Shown: positions 22,915 through 31,980, numbered from the stretch's first letter. The stretch: 33,972 nt of DNA from Candidatus Jordarchaeia archaeon (GCA_018383815.1 JAHAWU010000028.1:1-33972); one strand, 5' to 3'. Notes: generated from the letters alone by a model not told the origin. Numbers and translations: made by a program.

Positions 22915-24741
22915 ATGGACATCGGAGGATACACGGGCAAAAACTTGTTAATAGACGTTTCTAAGGGAAGCTTCAAAACACTAAACTGGACGAATCAGAA
23001 AAACCAGTGGCTAAAACTAATTGGCGGAAGAGGCTTCGGAGCAAAAATAATATGGGAGAATACAAGCGCCAAAACCAATCCTCTCAGTCCAGAGAGTCTG
23101 ATAACCTTAAACACGGGTCCACTTACGGGACTGCCCATCCCTGGATCAGGGAGAATATCTATCTGCGCAATAAGTCCTCTGACGGGAATTTGGGCGGACA
23201 GCAGCATAGGAGGAGCCGCAGGAACAGATATTAAACAGTGTGGATACGATTCGATTATCATAAAAGGCAGAAGCAAAAAACCAATTTATCTACACATCAA
23301 TGATGATGGAGCGGACTTCGAGGACGCCGAACACTTGTGGGGTAAGGGTAGTTTCGAAACAGAAACCATAATCAAAGACGAATTAACCAATGATGCTAGT
23401 GTCCTAACTATAGGTCCCGCTGGAGAAAACAGGGTGCTTTTCGCCTGTATATCAACTGAGTATGGACGACAAGCAGGGAGAGCAGGAATGGGAGCAATTC
23501 TCGGATCAAAGAATATTAAGGCAGTTGCCATAAGTGGAACAAAGGATATACCCGTGGCAGACTTGAAAAAGGTTATTGAAATCACAGACCAGGCAATGGA
23601 GTATATGATGAAAAACGACCCACAACGCTACGATGTCTTCACACGCCACGGCACAACTATGGCTCTTGACTGGGCCCAAGAGGTGGCATGCTTACCAACC
23701 CGCAACTTCCAAGAAAACGTTTTTGAACAATCAGAGAACATAAACGCTGAAAGCATGGAACAAAAAATCAAGGTAGGGGATAGAGGATGCTACTGCTGCC
23801 CACTTGCATGCGGCAAATTAACGAAAACAAAAGTCAACGGAGAACAGGTATACGTAGAAGGACCAGAATATGAAACACTAGCCCTCATGGGATCAAACCT
23901 GGGACTAGGAAACATAGAAGCCATCGCAGCGGCAAATTATCTCTGCGACCAATATGGTATAGACACCATTTCAACGGGTGTTGTCATAGGATTCGCCATA
24001 GAATGCGCACAGAAGGGAAAAATCTCACTAGACGGTTTAAAGGCCGAGTGGGGCAACACAGAAACCATATTCAAACTGATAGAAAAAATAGCTAACCTTG
24101 AAGGCGTGGGAAAAACGCTGGCTCAAGGAGTTAAAAAGGCGGCCGAGATCTTTGGTAATAACTGCCAATCCTTAGCCATGCACGTCAAGGGACTGGAGCA
24201 ATCAGGGTACGAAGTAAGAACCACACCCGGAATGGCTCTAGCCTACGGCACTTCAGATCTTGGAGCCCACCACAGCCGATCCACAATAGTGGGGTGGGAA
24301 ACAGCAACAGACCGCTTTGGAATCACCAGAGAAAAGGTAGAGATGCAAATATTCCTACAGCACCAGCGTAGCCTATTCGATGCGCTAGGAACATGCAGAT
24401 TCCAGTACTGCGAAGCCAAACTCCCACCTCAAGAGTTCTACCCGAGATACTATATCGCAGCAACAGGGTTAAACACAAGCCAAGAAGAGCTGCTTCGGGG
24501 CGCAGAAAGAATATTCAATTTGACTCGTATGATCAACGTTAGGCTTGGAATCTCAAGGATAGACGATTACCCACCAGCCAGAGTATTTGAAGAGCCCCTA
24601 CCAAGCGGACCATATAAAGGTAAAAAGATGAACAGAGAGGACTATGACAAGCTTTTGGACATGTACTATGAATTGAGAGGATGGGATAAAAATGGAATCC
24701 CCACCAAAGGAAAACTAGAAGCACTGGAACTACAACTGTAA
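22915..24741 (+). CDS. aor: Tungsten-containing aldehyde:ferredoxin oxidoreductase
   Basis: 608 residues, normal for the family. AOR oxidises aldehydes to carboxylates and reduces ferredoxin, using a tungsto-bispterin and one [4Fe-4S]. The cluster ligands are visible: C292-x2-C295-x3-C299 (CYCCPLACG) and a late cysteine at C494 (DALGTCRFQYC). Pterin-loop motifs include GRAGMGAILGSKNIKAVAI (~188-206) and TTPGMALAYGTSDLGAHHS. It starts at ATG 22915 right after the ferredoxin stop. Substrate class (broad aldehyde, formaldehyde or glyceraldehyde-3-phosphate) cannot be fixed by eye; general AOR subfamily is most likely. A T-tract terminator follows at 24839-24850. Confidence 0.9.
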   Translation: MDIGGYTGKNLLIDVSKGSFKTLNWTNQKNQWLKLIGGRGFGAKIIWENTSAKTNPLSPESLITLNTGPLTGLPIPGSGRISICAISPLTGIWADSSIGGAAGTDIKQCGYDSIIIKGRSKKPIYLHINDDGADFEDAEHLWGKGSFETETIIKDELTNDASVLTIGPAGENRVLFACISTEYGRQAGRAGMGAILGSKNIKAVAISGTKDIPVADLKKVIEITDQAMEYMMKNDPQRYDVFTRHGTTMALDWAQEVACLPTRNFQENVFEQSENINAESMEQKIKVGDRGCYCCPLACGKLTKTKVNGEQVYVEGPEYETLALMGSNLGLGNIEAIAAANYLCDQYGIDTISTGVVIGFAIECAQKGKISLDGLKAEWGNTETIFKLIEKIANLEGVGKTLAQGVKKAAEIFGNNCQSLAMHVKGLEQSGYEVRTTPGMALAYGTSDLGAHHSRSTIVGWETATDRFGITREKVEMQIFLQHQRSLFDALGTCRFQYCEAKLPPQEFYPRYYIAATGLNTSQEELLRGAERIFNLTRMINVRLGISRIDDYPPARVFEEPLPSGPYKGKKMNREDYDKLLDMYYELRGWDKNGIPTKGKLEALELQL

Positions 24742-24838
24742 TAACGCGAGGTAGACTCTTTCTTCATTCTCTTACACCATTTTTACAAACCCATATTCTA
24801 CAGGTTTTTCAAAAATTCCTTGTTCTTTCCGTTACCTG

Positions 24839-24850
24839 TTTTTTTCTTTT
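24839..24850 (+). terminator. T-tract terminator after AOR
   Basis: Seven Ts, one C and four Ts lie ~100 nt after the AOR stop, in the spacer before the convergent coiled-coil gene. Archaeal polymerase stops at such tracts without needing a hairpin. Confidence 0.5.
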
Positions 24851-24926
24851 GGCGGCGATTTGGAGCTTCACCTAATTTTATGAGGAAAAACACTTCTACC
24901 TACCACTCAGGATTACCAGTTGGGTC

Positions 24927-24940
24927 AAAAAATAAAAAAA
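24927..24940 (-). terminator. T-tract terminator after the coiled-coil gene
   Basis: On the minus strand a run of TTTTTTTATTTTTT lies 75-88 nt downstream of the stop at 25015, facing the AOR terminator. The pair separates two convergent units. Confidence 0.45.
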
Positions 24941-25014
24941 CCTAAAGAGGTTCAGGTGGAATATATGCTTTTACAGATTTGGAAAAAGTTGGGGGGACGA
25001 GTGTATTCCAGAGT

Positions 25015-26631
25015 TTATTCGAGTTTTCTAGCTTTCACTAGGTTTTCCCTTAGGGGTCTTGAGAGTTCCTCAATGTATCCCTCCATGGCGCTTATGACGG
25101 CAATCATTTGTTTTGCGCCTGGAGTTCTGGGGGCGAATAGTATTTCTTCTCGATCTCTTAGCAGTCCAATAAGGTTCTCTGTCTCGGATATTCTAACTGT
25201 TGTGTTTGGTCTTGTAGCAAGCTTTTTGAGAATGTTGGGATTTCCTGTGGCAGATATCTCCACTTTGACTCTTGGATTTATGGCAGAAATTGCCTCTGCG
25301 TCTTTTTCGTCTAGATTGGGCATAACTAAAAGAATGTTTGACTTGGTTTGCGACATGGATTTCCTCATAAACTCCTTTATGTTGTCATAGCCGGAAATGA
25401 CTCCGGTGCCCACAACCTCAGTCATAGTTAGCTCTTTAATCTGTTTTAGAGCGGAAAGAGCCTTTCCTTTAGCATCGGCAATTTGGCTGTCGACCTGTGT
25501 TTTCACCGGTTTGATAGCGGTGTCAACGTTGCCTGCAATCCGTGTGGTTTGTTCTTTCACACTATTTGAGGCGCCTGAGAGGAAGGAGCCCATTTTTTCT
25601 TTAGTGTCGTTTACCGCAGTTTTTCTCTTTGCCCCCTCAGCAGCTATCTTGTCTTGTATGTTTTTCGAGGCGGCCAGTAAAGCTTTGGAGGAGTTGGAGC
25701 TTGTAGCGTCAATTGAGGATTCAACTTCGGTTCTTAAATTGTCGAAACTATCCTTAACTTCCCTGGTTGTTTTGTCTATGGAGGCGGTTAGCTGATTCTC
25801 GAAACTTGTGGAGAAACTGTTAAGATTGGATTCGATGGTTTCTCTAAGTTTTGTGACATCTTTGGCTGTATTCTCAGATGATAAGGCGGTGATCTCATTG
25901 GTTTTTGTCTTTATGCTTTTTAAAGATTCTAAAACACTCGATTCTGTTCCACTCAGAGACTCTTCTAACTGTTGCTTTACGGATAATACATGTTGATTTA
26001 AGGTTTCCAGCTGATTCGCCACGTCGGAGAGTACGCTTTCTATACTACTCCTTGCCCTTAATAGTGAGTCCCTGGAGGAAGAAGAGGAGACATCTATACT
26101 TGAGCCTATCTCGTTTTTCAACCCACTTATGGTGCTTTGAAAACTTCTTAAACTCTCGTTTAGATTGGATGAAACTCGGGTATTCAAATCTTTAACCCGG
26201 TCGCCGAGCAGTGACTGCAGCCCGCTCTTAAGTTCTAAGTTCTTGGAGGCGAACTGGGTGCTAGTGCTATCTAATCCCTTACCAACCTTATCCTTTAACT
26301 GAGACAGAGCAGTAGAAAGATTTTTTTCTTCGGCTGAAAAACCTGCAGACAAACTTCCCACAATGGACTTGAGTATAGCCTCATCTGAGATAAGAAGATC
26401 CTCCAAACTTTTAGTCAACTCTATTCTGTAATTAGTAAACATGCCCCCTAGATCCGCAGCAAGCTTTTCAAGGTTCGCTTTGGTCTCCTGATTGACCCCA
26501 GTTAACCTTTCACCTATAAAACTCGCTAAGTTATCCAACTGCCGTGAAATTTCCTCGGCATTTTTGTCCACTTTCACTTTCAGTTCATCTATACTTTTTT
26601 TAAGAGTCTGAACCACAGTAACATCAGACAT
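25015..26631 (-). CDS. Long coiled-coil protein with C-terminal TrmB/PLD-like sensor domain
   Basis: 538 residues. Residues 1-~395 are nearly continuous alpha helix rich in Ser, Lys, Glu, Asn and Leu with an apolipoprotein- or laminin-like 11/heptad pattern (repeats of LKSxL, SSxLxS, SSSRDSLLRARSSIESV). Residues ~410-538 form a globular alpha-beta domain (SNILLVMPNLDEKDAEAISA, VKVEISATG, LIGLLRDREEILFAP) like the PLD-fold effector domain at the end of TrmB-type regulators. There is no membrane helix and no DNA-binding domain. It starts at ATG 26631 with AGGAGGA-type ribosome site. Possible roles are a cytoskeletal or membrane-associated sensor, or a chromosome-associated rod; none is proved. 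Confidence 0.6.
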   Translation of the reverse strand: MSDVTVVQTLKKSIDELKVKVDKNAEEISRQLDNLASFIGERLTGVNQETKANLEKLAADLGGMFTNYRIELTKSLEDLLISDEAILKSIVGSLSAGFSAEEKNLSTALSQLKDKVGKGLDSTSTQFASKNLELKSGLQSLLGDRVKDLNTRVSSNLNESLRSFQSTISGLKNEIGSSIDVSSSSSRDSLLRARSSIESVLSDVANQLETLNQHVLSVKQQLEESLSGTESSVLESLKSIKTKTNEITALSSENTAKDVTKLRETIESNLNSFSTSFENQLTASIDKTTREVKDSFDNLRTEVESSIDATSSNSSKALLAASKNIQDKIAAEGAKRKTAVNDTKEKMGSFLSGASNSVKEQTTRIAGNVDTAIKPVKTQVDSQIADAKGKALSALKQIKELTMTEVVGTGVISGYDNIKEFMRKSMSQTKSNILLVMPNLDEKDAEAISAINPRVKVEISATGNPNILKKLATRPNTTVRISETENLIGLLRDREEILFAPRTPGAKQMIAVISAMEGYIEELSRPLRENLVKARKLE

Positions 26632-26700
26632 CGGATTCCTCCTAAAACAGTATATTCACTATCACGGTTAGATACATATTCGAAGAAAATAAAAATTAAC

Positions 26701-26733
26701 ACTTATTAATTTTGATATTTTTAGTTAATAAGT
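26701..26733. repeat. 9-bp perfect inverted repeat upstream of the coiled-coil gene
   Basis: ACTTATTAA (26701-26709) and TTAATAAGT (26725-26733) are exact reverse complements around a 15-nt AT-rich spacer, 70-102 nt upstream of the coiled-coil gene start. Possible operator or promoter-overlapping element. The rest of the 290-nt spacer 26632-26921 shows no gene. Confidence 0.4.
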
Positions 26734-26921
26734 CCATTGGAAAGGGTGTTATACTGAGAAAACTTAGTTTTAGGAAAATCCTTTTTGTGTGGCGCTCCTT
26801 TGATGAAAAAGAGTAATAAAAAGACGGATTGCACACGCGTTTTGATTCAAAAGGTCTTCCAAATATTATTATAATGAGAACGTTTCACTTTTCTAAAATG
26901 AGCAAAAATAAGAACTTAATT

Positions 26922-27839
26922 TCAAGTTTCCCTGGTAACTAGTTCAATGAAGCCCTCCATTAGGAAATATCCTAGAACAACCTTGACAAAACCGGGGTTG
27001 AGCCTTAAATCTTGAGCTATTTTCTTTACAGAACGTTTTCCATCGTTGGCGAAAAGAATTTCCACTCCCTTTACGCCATAAATTTTTTGAATTTTTTCAA
27101 GTTGGTAAACTCCTTTCATTAGAGCTTCCCATGTTCTTGGAGAAATCTGGTACACGTCTTCCTCAAGAACTTTAACCTTAAAACGGATTAAGCCTCTAAC
27201 CACAAAACTTCGAATTTCCTCCAAAATCTCGCCAATGTCGTAGCCGCTCTTTCTTGAGATTCCTTGCAAGTTGGTGTTAGGGTCCTCCTTCAAAATTTGT
27301 AGGATAACGGACATTTTGGGGCTTAGCTCAACATTTCTGCTGAGTCTCGTGAGGAGCTCGGGAACATATTGAGGTAATATGGACTGCGCGGGAAAAACTC
27401 TAAACACATCATTTCTAAAATCGTCAAAAACGCCGATTTCACCCTTCCATTCTTTAATTTTGGGTGCAAACTTTTTTTCGAATGCTTCTACCAGCTCTTT
27501 CAGTTTTGCTCTCACTTCAGGAACACTCTTATCCACAATTAAGAGTCCATAAACGTGATCCCCTCTCTCTACAATTAAGCTGAAACTCCCCCTATCTATA
27601 GTTTTCAACCAGTCATCGCCCATTTTAGGTAATAGTTCCTCGGAAAAGGAAACTATGGCGGAAATAAATCCGGACAATCTATCAGGATCAACCTCAACAC
27701 CGCTGAACTTTTGATAATACATACACTTTCCAGAATCTCTCTCAATAAAATACAAAGCGTAAATATTGGGCTCACTGATCATTTGGAAGGGGCTCCTTTT
27801 AATTTTTGGCTGTTCGTTACCCCCTCTATTTTCGCACAT
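26922..27839 (-). CDS. Longin/roadblock-like N-terminal domain with winged-helix C-terminal part
   Basis: 305 residues. Residues ~20-150 follow a longin-like order (NIYALYFIERDSGKCMYYQKF, a helix, then GSFSLIVERGDHVYGLLIVD and a long helix EVRAKLKELVEAFEKKFAP). Residues ~175-300 look like two winged-helix units: MSVILQILKEDPNTNLQGIS-type turn with EILEEIRSFVVRGLIRFKV, and GKRSVKKIAQDLRLNPGFV with VVLGYFLMEGFIEL. It is either a transcription regulator sensing through a longin-like domain, or a platform protein using winged helices for contacts. It starts at ATG 27839 without a good ribosome site; a 13-bp palindrome lies just upstream. No membrane segment. Confidence 0.6.
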   Translation of the reverse strand: MCENRGGNEQPKIKRSPFQMISEPNIYALYFIERDSGKCMYYQKFSGVEVDPDRLSGFISAIVSFSEELLPKMGDDWLKTIDRGSFSLIVERGDHVYGLLIVDKSVPEVRAKLKELVEAFEKKFAPKIKEWKGEIGVFDDFRNDVFRVFPAQSILPQYVPELLTRLSRNVELSPKMSVILQILKEDPNTNLQGISRKSGYDIGEILEEIRSFVVRGLIRFKVKVLEEDVYQISPRTWEALMKGVYQLEKIQKIYGVKGVEILFANDGKRSVKKIAQDLRLNPGFVKVVLGYFLMEGFIELVTRET

Positions 27840-27846
27840 CTCTATT

Positions 27847-27859
27847 AGGTTTTAAACCT
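27847..27859. promoter_or_regulatory. 13-bp palindrome before the longin/winged-helix gene
   Basis: AGGTTT-T-AAACCT is perfectly symmetric and lies 8-20 nt upstream of the ATG at 27839. As the gene product seems to carry winged helices, an autoregulatory operator is a reasonable guess. Confidence 0.4.
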
Positions 27860-27952
27860 CCCAGATTTGTAGCCTGTTGGGGTTGTTCAGCTCTCCTCTG
27901 AAAGTCTATCCCCTAAAAGTAAATAAATTTATCGTACAAAAATAGTTTAATC

Positions 27953-27998
27953 ATTAAAAAATATTCAGTCTAAATTCGTTTAGAATAGTAAAACTGAA
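27953..27998 (-). terminator. Stem-loop plus T-tract terminator of the flippase gene
   Basis: Read on the minus strand, TTCAG/CTGAA flanks a perfect 6-bp stem TCTAAA-CGAA-TTTAGA (27969-27984), followed by ATATTTTTTAATG. Hairpin plus T6 about 80-120 nt after the flippase stop fits an intrinsic terminator. Confidence 0.5.
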
Positions 27999-28074
27999 AA
28001 ATCTAAATGGAAATTGGCGGAAAAACCAGGTGTCACAAATTCTTATATGTACCAAGAAGCGAATTGTGTTTATG

Positions 28075-29442
28075 TCAGTGTTTCGTTCTCTCCTGCTGAT
28101 CGACATGCGACCTCCTATTAATTAGTCTTGTGAATCTTTCTGATGAGGAGAACCATAGTATAGCTGCTAAAACGATTTGAGAAATTAGGAACGCTGCCGC
28201 AAAACCCAAAGCTTGAAAACGCTGGCCTAACAACAGTATTCCCAGAACGTCAACCACAAGTGCTGAAAAATATCCTACTAGTACAATTTTTGACCGTTCC
28301 TCACTTAGAAGTACGGAAGATTTTATGTTGGCAAGGGTTGCGGGAATAACAGCTAGAGAAATGAGCTGAGTCGTTGGAATGCTACCAGTAAAATTGGGGA
28401 AGAGCCAGTTTATAAGATATGGTGCCAGGGAGATACCAAGAACAGTGATGGCGACAGCGGCCAGTATACCGATGATTTCTACTTCACGCCTTACGGAACC
28501 AGCAGATTTCTCTGGAAGTAGGTATGAAAGTAAACTCTGAGGAATAATTAAGAATATTAGAAGAAATTGAAAAGCCAGGTTGTAAGTCCCCAAGAAGAGT
28601 AGACCAAAAAATAAGCCAATAACAATTTTATCGAGGACGGTTCTTGAGGCTTGAGCCAATCCCATCCCCCAAGTATGAAGGGTAAAGGTCAACTTTGAAC
28701 GGATCTCCGCAAAATGAAAAGACGCTCTTCGGACACTGAAAAGATCTCTAAAGTAGTCGTAACTAACCAAATAGAATGGAACAATGTAGGCCACCAACAT
28801 CAACTTCTCAATATCCTTAAGAAAATAACCCGAAAAAGCACAAAAGAAGTAGAAAACAGCCACCAAGCCAATTTCCGCAACCCGAACAAACGAAGTAATA
28901 AAAGCAAACTTCCTGTACTCTCGCCTACCCAAAGCCCGCGCCAAAGCAATAGTATAGAAAACAACGCCTAAAACCAGTGGAAGTGTAAAAAGGAAATCCA
29001 AATTTCCACCTATAAGCGCCTGTATCGAAAATTGCAAACTATATAAAGTATCAGAGCCAACAGGAGCGGGAAAGAAAAAGACATACAGGGTGGTTACCAC
29101 CCCCACAATTAATCCCAAAATAAAGGTGAGAAGGGCTGACTCTCTAATTAAATCATCCTTCTTCTCCTTAGGATAAAAAGTAGAAATGGTAGCACTCAGA
29201 CCTAAAACCGCAATAGAAGACACAAAAAAACTCAAAGAAAGATAATAAGTTATGTAACCATAACTGGTAACACTCAGTATCCTCGCAGCAATCAAATAAA
29301 ACAATCCCCCCAAAACGGCGTTAACCAAGTTTCCAACAGTAACATAAATGAAACCCTTGACCTTCAGTCCTTGCCTAATCAATGCCAAAAAAGAGTTTGC
29401 ATTTAGCAAAGAAAACAAATTCCTTTCTTTTCTCTCGGTCAT
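28075..29442 (-). CDS. Polysaccharide flippase (Wzx/MATE-like, oligosaccharide exporter)
   Basis: 455 residues with about 12-14 membrane helices, for example VTVGNLVNAVLGGLFYLIAA, LSFFVSSIAVLGLSATISTF, LLTFILGLIVGVVTTLYVFF and IIGILAAVAITVLGISLAPY. The first membrane pair and the SVTSYGYITYYLSL and LSATISTFYPKE motifs are typical of the polysaccharide biosynthesis protein family (MATE-like fold), which flips lipid-linked glycans outward. The ATG at 29442 is chosen because AGAGG lies 7 nt upstream; an in-frame ATG at 29457 would overlap that site. Neighbouring DUF2079 and GT4 genes support a role in S-layer or surface glycan assembly. It is transcribed away from them. Confidence 0.85.
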   Translation of the reverse strand: MTERKERNLFSLLNANSFLALIRQGLKVKGFIYVTVGNLVNAVLGGLFYLIAARILSVTSYGYITYYLSLSFFVSSIAVLGLSATISTFYPKEKKDDLIRESALLTFILGLIVGVVTTLYVFFFPAPVGSDTLYSLQFSIQALIGGNLDFLFTLPLVLGVVFYTIALARALGRREYRKFAFITSFVRVAEIGLVAVFYFFCAFSGYFLKDIEKLMLVAYIVPFYLVSYDYFRDLFSVRRASFHFAEIRSKLTFTLHTWGMGLAQASRTVLDKIVIGLFFGLLFLGTYNLAFQFLLIFLIIPQSLLSYLLPEKSAGSVRREVEIIGILAAVAITVLGISLAPYLINWLFPNFTGSIPTTQLISLAVIPATLANIKSSVLLSEERSKIVLVGYFSALVVDVLGILLLGQRFQALGFAAAFLISQIVLAAILWFSSSERFTRLINRRSHVDQQERTKH

Positions 29443-29590
29443 TTTGATGCCTCTCATAAATGCAAAAGTTGTAAGGACCAGTATTATTATTGATGTAAAT
29501 CTTCACAGGAACTAATCCAAAGGTAAATAGGCGTGAGAATAAAAGGAAATAGTAATAAAATCCTATAAACCTTTTGATTAAATTTTAATG

Positions 29591-29616
29591 TCTTCGGCTC
29601 TCAAATCAGCCGAAGA
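29591..29616. other. Perfect 9-bp hairpin
   Basis: TCTTCGGCT (29591-29599) and AGCCGAAGA (29608-29616) pair exactly around an 8-nt loop. It lies ~150 nt upstream of the flippase start and 42 nt before the nested element. No T-tract marks it as a terminator. Confidence 0.5.
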
Positions 29617-29657
29617 ACGGCATACCTTCCCGAAATAATTTAACTATTCCAAACCAT

Positions 29658-29764
29658 GGTGATGTGGAATCGTTCGATTTCGCCTCAAAAAGGGGTGATT
29701 ATAAGGCTTCTTTCACGATTTGGAGCCTTATTAGGGAGATGGAATCGAATAGATCTACATCACC
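29658..29764. ncRNA. Candidate structured RNA with nested stems (strand unknown)
   Basis: Three nested stems are visible: GGTGATGT (29658-29665) with ACATCACC (29757-29764); TTCGATTTC (29673-29681) with GGAATCGAA (29741-29749), one G-T wobble; ATAAGGCT (29701-29708) with AGCCTTAT (29724-29731). Between the second and third, CCTC/GGGG (29683-29695) can form a side hairpin. The left and right single-stranded joins of stems 1 and 2 are both 7 nt. It matches no RNA family I know. Confidence 0.4.
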
Positions 29765-30160
29765 TCCCCCAACCATTGATCTAAGGGCACAATCGACGAA
29801 CACACTTCCAGGGTTCACCTTAAGCAAATTTCAGCCTACCTAGTTCCTCAAACTAAAACAAACACACAGCCAAACATGTGACAGCCAATTACAAACAAGA
29901 CAGTAGACGAGTTTAAGAGTCTATGAGAAGTTAAACAATGAAATCTCCTCAAACTATATGACGTGACAAATTGCAATCACCATTTATATGAAGGATCCAT
30001 TATTCTCTAAATGGTTCAATGTATTTACCGCTATTTTTCCTAATGCGGGTCAGACTGCTGTATTTGGAAGGTATTAAGCGTCCTCCATTCTTGAAGCATA
30101 TTTGAAAAGAGAATTCGGTTCCTCATAAGGGTGAGACAAAAAATTGCGGAACAAGGGAGA

Positions 30161-30188
30161 GAAGTGTAGCTCATAGAAGAAGTGTAGC
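30161..30188 (+). repeat. Two 10-bp direct repeats upstream of the DUF2079 gene
   Basis: GAAGTGTAGC occurs at 30161-30170 and 30179-30188, 18 bp apart, just before AT-rich TATA-like sequence (TTTAATATTT near 30193) and ~60 nt ahead of the gene. The place fits an activator-binding pair. Confidence 0.35.
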
Positions 30189-30246
30189 AAACTTTAATAT
30201 TTGAATAGTTAATAATGCTTATTTATCTAAAAAGGGTGTGAGTGCC

Positions 30247-31893
30247 TTGAATAGAGTTAGAAGCAGAATTATGGTGCTTCAAAATCTCTTATTGGAATTC
30301 GTGGAAACAAAGGCGCGGTATCTTTTATACTTATTCGTAGCTATGTATACTGTTGCCTTTTCGTATTTTACTGTGGTTAAGCATTTCGCCTTCCAAACAT
30401 ATGCTGGTGATCTGGGCATATTTGAACAGAGCCTTTGGTCAACGTTAAAATATGGACTTTTCTTCTATAACACTCCCGAATTAAGTGTTCATTTTGCATA
30501 TCACTTCGATCCCATACTTTACCTCCTCCTCCCAGTTTATAGCATTTATCCTAGTCCTTTGACTCTTCTGGTTTTGCAGTCTTTCTTTCTTTCTTTGGGA
30601 GCAATTCCCATTTTCTGGCTTGCCAGGGAGGAAATGGGAAATGATAGGTCGGGGTTAGTTTTTGCAACTCTTTATTTGTTGTATCCTCCTCTTCAGGGTG
30701 TTAATTGGTATGATTTTCACCCCGAATGTTTGTTCCCGGTTCTTATGATAGCGGCGTTCTACTACTTTAGGAAGGGAAAATTCGTCAGATACTTCATACT
30801 TATCGTATTGGCGATGATGTGCAAGGAGATAATACCTCTCATAATTGTGTTTATGGGGATATATGGATTATGGATAAACCGAAAAAAAATTTTGGCGCTA
30901 TCTATTCTCAATGTAAAACAGCTCCTAATGGACAAAGGAATCATATCTTCAATCTTAACAGTAATCGCTGGATCAGCATGGTATATTCAGGCAGGAAGAA
31001 TAATCAGCTCATTAAGAGGCGGGGCCTATAATCCTTTTAACACTTGGTTCTACTTGGGAGGAAATATACAGGATATATTTCTATCCTTTATCACCAAACC
31101 CCTCTATATTCTCCAGATAGCATTCACACCCTTTTACAGTAAAATCTTCTATCTGCTTGTGCTATTTGGGCCTCTCGCCTTTCTATCCTTCCTGAATCTC
31201 CCATCATTATTGATATCTATACCTTGGCTCGCACCCTCTATGCTCTCACTCCTACCTAACCACTATCAACCTGTAGGCTTCCAATATCCCGCTCTACTCA
31301 TTCCCTTCATTTTTATATCTGCAATCTACGGTACTAAAACTGTAATCTTAATGATAGAAAATCCAAGGCTGCAAGCGTTTTTAAAAAATCCTATAACAGG
31401 TAGAACAATAAAGAACCGATACACGCCGGGAAAAGTTCTTCAGAGCATCAATAAGCCACTCGACTCTATTCTTATATTATTACTAGTTTGTAGCATCACC
31501 TTCTTTCTCATTTTGAGTCCGATAGGAACATTCCCAAATGTAACTTTTCACGATAAAGCACTTGAGATGGTCGTGAACACCATACCGCCCCACTCCTCAG
31601 TAGCAACACAAAACGAAATCTTCCCGCATCTTTCCCACAATCTAAACGCGTACCCAGTATACCACCCCATTTTTGAATATGAATATATACTAGTTGATAA
31701 AACAAGCATTTACTACTATTTACCACCAATATACGGGAAATATAGTAGTCCAGTTCTTCCCGTTGCATTTAGTTTGGTGGTACCTGAACTGATTGATAAT
31801 GGAACCTATGGAGTTCTAATATCCATAGATGGAATAATGCTACTTAAAAGGGGATACACCGGCCAACCTATCATAAACCTGACCCTACTATAG
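30247..31893 (+). CDS. DUF2079 multispanning membrane protein (probable GT-C-type glycosyltransferase)
   Basis: 548 residues. About 10-12 membrane helices fill residues 25-430, with the DUF2079 signature early on: AGDLGIFEQSLWSTLKYGLF, then VHFAYHFDPILYLLLPVY, PLTLLVLQSFFLSLGAIPIF. The family is thought to be GT-C-like, using a polyprenyl-linked sugar with an Asp in the first external loop (the D of GDLGIFEQ). The last ~110 residues form a soluble external domain. The TTG at 30247 is preferred because GGTG lies 8 nt upstream; GTG 30238 (SALNR start) is the alternative. It stands between the flippase and a GT4 gene in a surface-glycan region. Confidence 0.8.
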   Translation: MNRVRSRIMVLQNLLLEFVETKARYLLYLFVAMYTVAFSYFTVVKHFAFQTYAGDLGIFEQSLWSTLKYGLFFYNTPELSVHFAYHFDPILYLLLPVYSIYPSPLTLLVLQSFFLSLGAIPIFWLAREEMGNDRSGLVFATLYLLYPPLQGVNWYDFHPECLFPVLMIAAFYYFRKGKFVRYFILIVLAMMCKEIIPLIIVFMGIYGLWINRKKILALSILNVKQLLMDKGIISSILTVIAGSAWYIQAGRIISSLRGGAYNPFNTWFYLGGNIQDIFLSFITKPLYILQIAFTPFYSKIFYLLVLFGPLAFLSFLNLPSLLISIPWLAPSMLSLLPNHYQPVGFQYPALLIPFIFISAIYGTKTVILMIENPRLQAFLKNPITGRTIKNRYTPGKVLQSINKPLDSILILLLVCSITFFLILSPIGTFPNVTFHDKALEMVVNTIPPHSSVATQNEIFPHLSHNLNAYPVYHPIFEYEYILVDKTSIYYYLPPIYGKYSSPVLPVAFSLVVPELIDNGTYGVLISIDGIMLLKRGYTGQPIINLTLL

Positions 31894-31953
31894 AGGAAAA
31901 CCATAAAGGAACGGAATACGATTACTATAAACAGAAGCGTGAAAAGTGTATAT

Positions 31954-31980
31954 CCATCCATTTTAGTGAAGAATGGGTGG
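31954..31980. other. 9-bp hairpin after the DUF2079 gene
   Basis: CCATCCATT (31954-31962) pairs with AATGGGTGG (31972-31980), one T-G wobble, around a 9-nt loop, 60 nt after the DUF2079 stop. No T-tract follows. Confidence 0.45.

Larger units (their letters stand above)
29443..30246. other. ~800-nt gene-poor spacer with structured elements
   Basis: No convincing coding frame on either strand. The stretch holds a perfect 9-bp hairpin (29591-29616), a nested three-stem element (29658-29764), and a pair of 10-bp direct repeats before the DUF2079 gene. A frame at ~29995-30200 encodes short peptides interrupted by a stop (for example LPLFFLMRVRLLYLEGIKRP) and could be a gene remnant; nothing is recognised in it. 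Confidence 0.5.

Noticed and set aside
29995-30200. Possible pseudogene before the DUF2079 gene
   Set aside because: Two short in-frame pieces separated by a stop, not similar to anything recognised; not enough to call.
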